Shown here piece by piece: positions 56,478 through 64,000 of a stretch of DNA of 64,000 nucleotides (position 1 is the first letter of the stretch; every line of letters starts with the position of its first letter). Both the position numbers and the translations under genes were made by a program. The DNA comes from Zopfochytrium polystomum (lineage: Eukaryota; Chytridiomycota; Chytridiomycetes; Chytridiales; Chytridiaceae), in contig JAIVFJ010000010.1 in assembly GCA_025765615.1 (NCBI GenBank), positions 310,001 through 374,000 of the forward strand, in the 5' to 3' direction. Below the pieces are notes generated by a model. The model did not search any database. It was not told the origin of the DNA and was given only the letters and a program-made list of their open reading frames with translations.

Positions 56478-56700
56478 GAGGGTGATTTGAAATATTCAGA
56501 GAATTTCAAATCAACCAAGCTCTGTGGGGAGACCAGTGTGCAAGCACTGGCCTCCCCACAGAGAGGGGAAAATGATTTGAAATCTTCAGGAGCATTTCAA
56601 ATCAACCAAGGTCTGTCCAGAGGTCTGTGTTCAGTGACCAGTCTTCCCACAGAGGAAAGATGATTTGAAATCATCAGGGGCATTTCAAATCAACCAGTTC
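56478..56700 (+). repeat. Three tandem hairpin units of about 90 bp
   Basis: Each unit contains GATTTGAAAT, a ~10-nt loop and ATTTCAAATC followed by AACCA. Unit starts are 56484, 56574 and 56662, so the spacing is 88-90 bp. The stems are conserved while the spacers vary (CTCCCCACAGAG-type spacers). Confidence 0.9.
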
Positions 56701-56768
56701 CTGGTTCAACATTGGTTCAGACAAAAGTCAGGTGGCCTGGAGCTGCTGTGAGCTGCCCTGGTTCAACA

Positions 56769-56922
56769 TTTCTCTGAACCCATTGATTGTGATTCTAAGC
56801 GCATTGTCCTCGCCGGCAAAGCCTAGGAAAGGAAAGCTAGAATCACTGCCGTCTTCACCTAACTCTTTTTGTTGGATTCAGATTAGGCCCTTTGGCTTAC
56901 CTGACTTAGTGTAAGTCGCATC
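56769..56922 (+). repeat. Repeat R5, copy 1
   Basis: About 154 bp, identical by eye to the reverse complement of 63847-64000. It includes the segments TCGCCGGCAAAGCCTAGG and GGCCCTTTGGCTTACC. Confidence 0.9.
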
Positions 56923-57381
56923 AGCGGCAGAGTGTTAATGACACTTCTCTTAAAATCGAAGATATGATACTTTGACGATGCGGATGATAGCAGCGATCCT
57001 GTTTGTTCTTTCCCCTTTCTTGACATTTGCCTCTCTAGGAAGCTTAGTCATTTATCAACAGAGCAGTGCTTGTTGGAGTTTGCTCCTGAGCATGCATAAA
57101 CTTGTTCGAAGGTATCGAGCCACTGAAGGTGTACGACTCAAGTGTGCAACCAGTGGCCAGTGATGTGTCGAAGTGGTATGTGGTATGTCTTGAGTGTGTC
57201 TCGAGTGTGTCGGTTGTCGCGGATCAATCGCTGAAGGAATGAGATGTGTGTGGTGCAACGACGGTTTGTTTTTATGTGTATCCAGTTTCTGCTCCGCTGG
57301 GGGCTGCCCAGTTGTCCCCACCAATATTTATGGCAGGGTGCCAGAGGCACAGTTGGGAGGCAGAGGCACAGCGGAGATGGG

Positions 57382-57632
57382 AGACGATGACACCCTGTTG
57401 CATCACACTGATGTGGCCAAAACTCCATGGAGTATGTGAGCAAAGAAGTGATCATGGCTCTGATTAATTCCTATCAAATTGCTGGTGTAAAGCACAATGA
57501 TGTGGTGTTTGGCTCATGGATCGAAACCTTGGGAACTCTACCAAGCACTTGTACAGCACTCAAATACCCACAGAATAGTACAAACAGGTCAGAGGATGTT
57601 GAATAAAGTACTACCAATGTGCGCATACTCCA
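57382..57632 (+). repeat. Repeat R4, copy 2
   Basis: Diverged direct copy of 55250-55472. Confidence 0.65.
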
Positions 57633-58087
57633 ACAGTGCTCACAATCCTTTGCAATTGAGGAAATTTTGCTTTGATATATTTATTCCTATTATATTTGGG
57701 GGGAAAATGCGCAACCATATTGTGTGTGGTTTACTGAGGGGAATGTCCAGGTGGCACGGATCCGGGAGGCGGACTCAAATACATACAGTATGCCAGAATT
57801 CTTGAATCTCCGCCACGGCCCTAGAGCGCATTTGGTCTCGGTTTTCGACCAGGGCATCGAGAACGCCGACCGAGTGGGCTCCTGAGGACAATTGAAAAGG
57901 GTTCCTCGCTGGAGAAAGAGATCGGTTCGACGAGAAGTCACTGCGAGCTTCGCCAACTCCAGAACCCAGGCTGGCGGTGGCATGCCGGTGTTGAAGGTGA
58001 AAATGCCCTCTGGAGTTTTTCAGAAATCTCACGTTGCACAAATGTTTGAGGGATTTTTTTTTTTTTGAATAAATAGTTTTTGTCGTC
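57633..58087. other. Border between transposon nest and UVRAG gene
   Basis: About 450 bp. The part after 57740 has the base composition of host genes. A minus-strand frame (57775-58167) reads like protein in places (VLDALVENRDQMRSRAVAE) but has no recognisable domain. It overlaps the UVRAG start, so it may be a separate divergent gene fragment or chance. Confidence 0.35.
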
Positions 58088-61000
58088 ATGGTGGTCGGTA
58101 CCTTTCGACGAGAACCTCGAACGTATCGCTGACGATCTCCAAACCAACAGACCCGGCTGACCCACATTCAGTCGCTGATTGCTCGAAACCTGCGTCTTCA
58201 ACCGATCGAGTTGTCCGCGGCCCCGGTTGAAGTCCCATTACCGAACAATGGTGCCGTTCACGAAGGTGGCGGAACCGATGAGTCCTCGCTGATGAAACCC
58301 TCAGTAGATTCGACTCTGGGAGTTCCAGCCGATCCCGGTGGCGATCACTCTTCCGCGTCGGAAATCGGATCTTGGCTTGCTGGCGTGCCTCACGTCATTA
58401 GCATGGATGAAATGCCATCGTTGCAGATGCTGTCGCCTATACCCCCCACATTTGGCTCGTTTAAAATACCCCTCAAGGGATCACGATCGGAGCCCCAATC
58501 TTCAAAACCTCGAATAATGTCGTCTCTAGCCTCACCGTCATCTCCCTCGTCTCCCTCTCCGACAACATCTAGTCCGCTTCTGCAGTCATTGAAGCAGATG
58601 TCTGAGTTCCCAGCTCTCCCGGATGGTTTCGACAACGCGAGCTCTCCTCCGCAAAGGCGGCTCTCACGAAAGAGCTCGTCTTCATCTTTGCTAAGACTCA
58701 GCATGAGCTCACAATTACTAATGCTGGAGCGATACGCGAGAACAGCAAAAGTGTATCAGCGCGATCTGCTTGATTCATTCTTCACATTGAGCTGGCTTGA
58801 TGTGGAAGACGCAACTCCATTCTATACCAGCGAAATTTGCCCATGCTCTATGGTGCGGGGTGCGATCACACTTTGAAGTTGCGCTGCTGTTCTTCGTGTT
58901 GTGACTTATCACATTTCCTCTTTGATCGTTATCTAGAATCCGTCATGGCTACCAATTGACGACTGGGATCCCCCGGACTATGTGGCCCAAGAGCTTAACA
59001 TCTCTCGGTTTCTTCTTCGCATTTGGGCACGCCCGACGCTGTTTACTTCGCCGGATGCGCGTTTTGGAGTCACTAAGCTGAGTGAGGGAGATGGGCCACC
59101 TTGGTCTGAAACCGACGCCAGCTCCTTTCGCATCATTCTGTCTTTACCGATAGACTTGCGAAAGCTTGCTTTCATGTGCAAAGACGTGGGTGTCGTCGCT
59201 GTTGAATTTTCCTTTGCTGACTCTCAACGCAGTTTTCGACTGAAGATACGAAGAGCTTCCCACCGAACACGGTAATCTTTAAGCTGACCGACGGCCTTTA
59301 TTCGTACTCCCCAAACACGATTGTGGTCAGTGGACATACCTCTGTAAACTGCGCTAAGTTACAGAAGCAGTCGATGGATGAAGATCTTCCAACCGTGAAA
59401 GTTGAATCCGGAAAGGTTGGCCGATTGAAAAACTTTTTCTTATTAATGTCGCACCGATTGGCACCTCCAACCAGGTTAAAAATTCATATCGTTTGGAGCA
59501 AATACAGAGGTTCTCCTTGCATAAACCATATTAGCGTTGACGTTATGCCCGTTCTCTTTTGGAAGATTGCTCTCCCTGTTAAACGACGTCCGGACGATAA
59601 GACGAGAAACTCTGGAAATCATGGAGACTGCCGAGAATCAGAACGAATCTTATCAACCACTGCAGAATGTAAGGCTCCCTATCTCTATGCGTACTTATGG
59701 AAACTATGATAGCAGGGCTCGCAACAAAAGGTTTTCCAATCCCGACTTCGCTTGGTCGAGAAAGAGATTATGTCTCGATCACAGGATATCCAGTCGAGTA
59801 TGTGCATTGGTTGTACTCACTGGAATCTAATTCTCCTCAACCATAGACAGAGTCAAATTGGACGAGGCGAAGGATCTTCTTCAGGAGAAGCGAAAGTTGT
59901 TGGTCGAATCAGGAGTGTCAAGAGACCGGTTCCGGCTGACCTTGTACGAAAGCCAGAAGTCATTGGAGAGGCAAAAGTATGTCTTAATCTTTGCCTTCGC
60001 ATCTGGTGATGAATGTTGGGACTGAATTAAACCCTTTGTTTCTGGTTGGTCAGGACCGAATTCTCTCTTTTGATCAAAGACATTGCGATGAAACAGAAGT
60101 CTGTTCTCACGGACCTGACAGGCATTTACAACATTAAGCAGGCAAAGCACAAGCTTCAATTTCATTCCAGTGCTCACCTGTTGTATCGCATATTTGAAAA
60201 CGCATTAGGCAAAAGCGGAGCTGTCGGTTTGTTCCATCCGTGGAATCTGGCTTCCAAACGCGGAATTCTCTGGTGCCGATTTTTGTCAGATTTGCACTAT
60301 TTTGCTTACATGCGTGCAGGCAGTGATGATGAGCGGATTTCAACGGCCCTCGGTTTCGTTGCACACCTCGTGTCCATAATGGCGAGATACCTGGAAGTCC
60401 CTTTACGTTATCCGTTAAATCCAATGTCGTCGCGATCTACGATACTGGATCGCGTCTCGAAAGTTCACATTGGGGGAAGAGAGTAAGACCTTGGTTTCCG
60501 TGAGACTTCACTCACATTCATTCTTGATGCCAGGTTCCCACTGTACCAACGTGGCGTGGACAAGCCAATGTTCGAATACGGTGTTTTTCTTCTGAACAAA
60601 AATATCGAGCAGGTAAATGAAACTGAAAACATTCATTTCCTAAATTGTAACACTGCTTTGCACGTAGCTTATGAATTTCGTGGGATTAAACGTTAGTAAT
60701 CTTCGAAACACTCTTTCCAACATACTGCAACTGATCCAAGCTATCCAAGCCCGTCACGAGTTGAGTTACTGTGTCATTCCTTTGGCGCAACGGGTTTCCT
60801 AATGTTGTATATTTTTTTTCATTTAGAAGCCACATTCAAAATACCACAGGCTCGCCTCAACCGCCATCCGCTAGCTCCTCGACGTCAACGTTGCCGCTTC
60901 CCCTCGCACCAGGCCAAGTGTTTGGCGGTCGTCTATTTCCGACTGTGTCGACACCATCGCCGACGTCCGCGCACGGACCGGCCTCGAACCAGTCCTTCCT

Positions 61001-61313
61001 AGCCGGCGAGTCCCCAATCAAGCTCCTCAAACTTCCTCTAGCAGATGACGGCGACACCGATACAGAGCAACAGGAAGGCAGCACGTGTCCACCTCTTCCC
61101 ACACGATCACCTCCGAATGCGGCCTCGGTTCCGTCCCACCTAGACGACTTTATGTTTGATCAGGAGCGTTTGTCTGCTGGGACCGCCGAAGGCTTGGCGA
61201 AAGCAATGGGGACGTTCGAGACTGAACAAAAAAGTGACGAGATTGATGCGGAGAATGGGCAGCATCTGGACGATTTTATTGTGGGTACAACCCCAAGGAT
61301 ACCTACGCGTTAA
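58088..61313 (+). CDS. UVRAG: UVRAG/Vps38-like subunit of the class III PI3-kinase complex II
   Basis: Partner of Beclin-1/Vps30 and Vps34 in autophagosome maturation and endosomal sorting. Conserved parts in order: N-terminal RLTHIQSLIARNLRLQ; a C2-like domain (DVEDATPFYTSEI, NPSWLPIDDW, FPPNTVIFKLTDGLYSY); a coiled coil (ETLEIMETAENQNESYQP, KDLLQEKRKLLVESG); and the UVRAG/Atg14 domain (STALGFVAHLVSIMARYLEV, then VPLRYPL, MFEYGVFLLNKNIEQLM). A disordered C-terminal tail follows. Exons that could be fixed include 58151-58852, 58937-59185 and 59233 onward; later borders are approximate. The proposed start is tentative: ATG at 58088-58090 directly followed by a GT donor, giving a single-codon coding exon with a 60-nt intron in phase. 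Confidence 0.88.
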
Positions 61314-61434
61314 ATTTCTTTATTTTGCTTCTGATTTCCCAACCCGCCCGCCACCCTTGCAAGCATTGTTAAATAAATTAGAGCTCGGCCGCAGCCTCTT
61401 CTCGTTCATCGATTCTTGATTGCGCCTTATTGCC

Positions 61435-61764
61435 TTAATCTTGAACTCCAAAGCCTCCGAAATGGGTTTGGTGCTGCTTCCACTGCTGCGAGCTTTTCAA
61501 TTCTCTCTCAAGCCGCTCTCGCACCTGATCGAACGAAGACCAGTCATAAACCGGACCGTGGTCATAGACTGTGATGAGGGAGTTTGAAGACTCGGCTGTC
61601 CAGGCGCCCGCGTCAGAAAAGCATAGCGCAAAAATGGGAATAGTTCCTCTACTTACTGCATTGGTATCGATTGCCGTCAACAACACTGCAAAGACCACAT
61701 TGCCAATCGCTGCCAGATCGCCACCAGATCGCTGCCAGATCACAATCGCCCTCTTGAGTCGCAA
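61435..61764 (-). CDS. Small hypothetical reading frame next to UVRAG
   Basis: The C-terminal ~60 residues look like real protein (SSNSLITVYDHGPVYDWSSF, then QVRERLERELKSSQQWKQH, ending FGGFGVQD). The upstream part is encoded by CGATCTGGCAG-type tandem repeats (about 61707-61745) and is probably not coding. A possible GT donor lies near 61655. No family was recognised. It converges with UVRAG, 121 bp apart. Confidence 0.35.
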   Translation of the reverse strand: MRLKRAIVIWQRSGGDLAAIGNVVFAVLLTAIDTNAVSRGTIPIFALCFSDAGAWTAESSNSLITVYDHGPVYDWSSFDQVRERLERELKSSQQWKQHQTHFGGFGVQD

Positions 61765-61799
61765 TCATGGCTGAAGGCCACAATCGCGACATTATCACC

Positions 61800-62440
61800 T
61801 TCACTACTTGCCGCAATTGCCACCATTAAAAACTCCAATGCTGGTCCCCAGTCGACTTGCCACCACCAGGGTCGGGTTCACCGCCGCCAACCGATTACAT
61901 TGGTCGCTTTCCCGCCGTCGTCTCGATCCAATTGCTACACACTCGTGTCCCTCCTCCACATCCCAAGAATCCAAGCCACCACGCTGATGAAGATCAGCCG
62001 CCTCCGCTATTTCCTCAATTGCGTGGCCTATCGCGCTCCCCACCTTTGTCATCGCCTGCCACATCATTTCTGTCTCACCCATCTGGCTTCCATCTGACTT
62101 GTCATTGTTGAGCACTTGTGCCTTGTCAACACCTCCACTGCCACTTCTTGCTTCAGTTAAACTGATCGACCTCCTTGCTATCTCCTCCACCTCACTGCCA
62201 CCATGCCACCCCTCCCAGCAGACTCACAGCCTCCCATCACCATCCATCTTGCTTCGCTCCATTGCAACTTCCCTTCATCAGCGTTCCTCATAAGCTCACC
62301 CTGTCAGACACGAATATACAGTCTTCAGCACCTGACTGTGACACTTGATTCTCAATAGCACATAGTATGCCCAAGATGAATGCTGCAAATGTGTTGTACC
62401 TGCTCTCGCTACCAGCGATATGCCTCTCTCGCTCTGTGCT
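61800..62440. other. Pyrimidine-rich DNA without recognised genes
   Basis: CT- and CCA-rich sequence on the plus strand with no ORF that resembles a family. It contains no copy of the other repeats seen in the window. Confidence 0.5.
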
Positions 62441-62629
62441 GTGCTCATTCTGCTACGGACTGATGATCTGGTGGTTGAAATCTGCGATGCAGTCTCTGCT
62501 GATCTTGGCTCATACAGCGCAAACTGTGGATTGTTGCTAGTGTCTGTGTCAGTGTCATCAGTATCAATCTCCAGTGACTCAGCGTAGTGCAGTTTCTGGA
62601 CACCTGGAATGGCACTAGGTGCAGCGTCA

Positions 62630-62843
62630 GGTGCAGGCGGGAGCAGAGGTTATGGTTGCCGAATCTGAGCTTCAAGTGAGATTCCACGTACTTCAATCTG
62701 GCTTCTAGCTCCGAACACTTGCAATCTAGCATCTGGCATCTGTGGGTCAGTAGCTCATTACTCAGTGACAGGCTGCCAATTAGCTCCATCTTGCGCTGCA
62801 GCTTGTGGTATCTCGTCATCATGGAGGTATTGCCCTCTAGCAC
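62630..62843 (-). pseudogene. Coiled-coil ORF fragment in the terminal repeat region
   Basis: Reads MLEGNTSMMTRYHKLQRKME, then heptad-like Leu/Glu spacing up to LEARLKYVESHLKLRFG before losing sense. It probably belongs to the same unidentified element as the frame at 63013-63830. Confidence 0.35.
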
Positions 62844-63012
62844 CCGTACTCTTGTCGCAATATCTACACTGTCATCCGCAGTACGTATGGAGGCATTCTG
62901 TGCATTGTCCTCCTCCTGTACTGATGATATGTTCTCAGTGATTGTGCTCAGTACATGACATCAAAGTGTGATATACTGTGCAAAGTACAGGCTGTAAGTT
63001 TTCATACTCCGC

Positions 63013-63830
63013 TCAACCACTGGCATATGTCAGTCTAGTGAAGTATGTCGGCAGTAACACTGGACCATTAACCAGAGTGGCAACAGTCATATGCGGAGCG
63101 CATGTAATTCCAGTGGTATCACCCTGCTCGTATCTGTCACTCAGTGTCTCACTGTCATCTATATCTTCAAACGCAGGCAACATAGCAATCTCCCTGTCCA
63201 GTTCCTCACTGTCTGAGTCATACTGCAGATCACCTGCACTGTACTCTGTATCCTCACAGGCAGTAACTGGTGGTATCATGGCATGACGCTCGAAATTCTG
63301 CATTGAGCTCCTGAATCTGGCACCCAGCCTAGCACTGTTCATGGCAGTAGCCATATACTCTTCATTCACGACAGGAGAGTATAGCAGGGGCACATTCTCT
63401 ATGTATGATGCCATTGTGGGGAAATACTGGAACAGAGTGGGTGCATTGACAACAGGAGCACGGATCACTATGCCCTGTGACATTAGGTATCTGTCCTTGT
63501 CCCAGCCTGCTAGCGCATACTTGAAATACTCATCCGATGGTTGAATGCTACGTATCACTGTTTTCACAATCTTCCACAGTCCAGTGTAGTTATTATCAGT
63601 AGCTGCAGGCCAAGCAATTGAAGCAATATGCTACGGATGAGACCATAGTCACGAATATGTCACCTGGACTGAGCCTGTAATGCAACTTGGGGATTGATTT
63701 CCATGCTTCATACATCCTCTGATCTACGATCGGTGTCCTTTGCTCTGTCACATTATGCAGAATGCGTGTGTTGATCAGGAGATTCTTGTTGAGATTTGAG
63801 CCTAGGAAGCCAGCTTCCTATGTCAACAGT
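63013..63830 (-). pseudogene. Unidentified element-encoded protein, broken frame
   Basis: Two adjoining minus-strand frames. The upstream one (about 63830-63620) reads NKNLLINTRILHNVTEQRT, YEAWKSIPKLHYRLSPGDIF and ends in three closely spaced stops. The downstream one (63567-63013) reads IQPSDEYFKYALAGWDKDRY and an acidic tail. A frame change of 1 nt or an intron near 63600 would join them. No family was recognised. It lies next to repeat R5 at the window edge, so it is probably part of a mobile element. Confidence 0.4.
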
Positions 63831-63846
63831 GGCCTTGTTGCTGCTG

Positions 63847-64000
63847 CTGATGCGACTTACACTAAGTCAGGTAAGCCAAAGGGCCTAATCTGAATCCAAC
63901 AAAAAGAGTTAGGTGAAGACGGCAGTGATTCTAGCTTTCCTTTCCTAGGCTTTGCCGGCGAGGACAATGCGCTTAGAATCACAATCAATGGGTTCAGAGA
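63847..64000 (-). repeat. Repeat R5, copy 2, running off the window
   Basis: Reverse complement of 56769-56922 with no difference seen by eye; it continues past the window end. Confidence 0.9.

Overview
This is a nuclear contig from a eukaryote with small, intron-rich genes. Introns are mostly 35-75 nt with GT...AG ends, and neighbouring genes are often only 60-150 bp apart. The best fit is a flagellated (chytrid-type) fungus. A complete intraflagellar-transport gene (WDR35/IFT121) and a multi-EF-hand protein of ciliary type sit beside genes with fungal features: a Pop3/Rpp38 RNase P/MRP subunit, three F-box proteins, a UVRAG/Vps38 homologue and a chromodomain Ty3/gypsy element resembling the Tf1/sushi group. 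The species cannot be named from sequence alone. Homology statements rest on recognising family motifs by eye; no searches were run.

Layout. 0-1.5 kb: 3' part of a TPR protein (+). 1.6-3.6 kb: UDP-glucose pyrophosphorylase (-), eight exons resolved to the base. 3.6-5.6 kb: no confident gene. 5.66-7.76 kb: mitochondrial HtrA2/Omi-like protease (+). 7.88-10.07 kb: eIF3 subunit L (+). 10.13-15.21 kb: IFT121 (-). 15.2-16.0 kb: divergent intergenic region full of microsatellites. 16.0-18.5 kb: F-box protein (+). 18.65-22.8 kb: EF-hand array protein (+). 22.87-25.56 kb: SR140/U2SURP splicing factor (+). 26.1-29.0 kb: serine-rich protein (-). 29.3-31.0 kb: Pop3/Rpp38 flanked by RGG tails (+). 31.1-32.3 kb: possible OCIA-domain membrane protein (-). 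33.8-35.2 kb: protein with a ubiquitin-like N-terminus (-). 35.3-41.6 kb: F-box, FHA-domain and F-box genes, all on the minus strand.

42.4-57.6 kb is a nest of transposable elements. A block of nested inverted repeats (42.45-47.27 kb) holds a dead Tc1/mariner fragment. Next comes a Ty1/copia-like remnant on the minus strand. A complete, very young Ty3/gypsy chromovirus (49,119-54,423) is inserted into the copia gag. It has 353-bp LTRs differing at one base, 5-bp target duplications GGAGT, gag and pol. Two functional RNA signals can be read directly. One is a CCCAAAC slippery heptamer with a downstream 8-bp stem in the gag-pol overlap. The other is an 11-nt primer-binding site exactly complementary to the predicted 5' end of the element's own transcript, as in Tf1-type self-priming.

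58.1-61.3 kb: UVRAG/Vps38, an autophagy and endosomal PI3-kinase subunit (+). 61.4-64.0 kb: low-complexity DNA and fragments of an unidentified repeat. Its last ~154 bp are an inverted, apparently identical copy of 56,769-56,922.

Functional themes are housekeeping (nucleotide sugars, translation initiation, splicing, RNase P/MRP), flagellum assembly and calcium sensing, mitochondrial and endosomal quality control, and F-box/FHA regulatory proteins.
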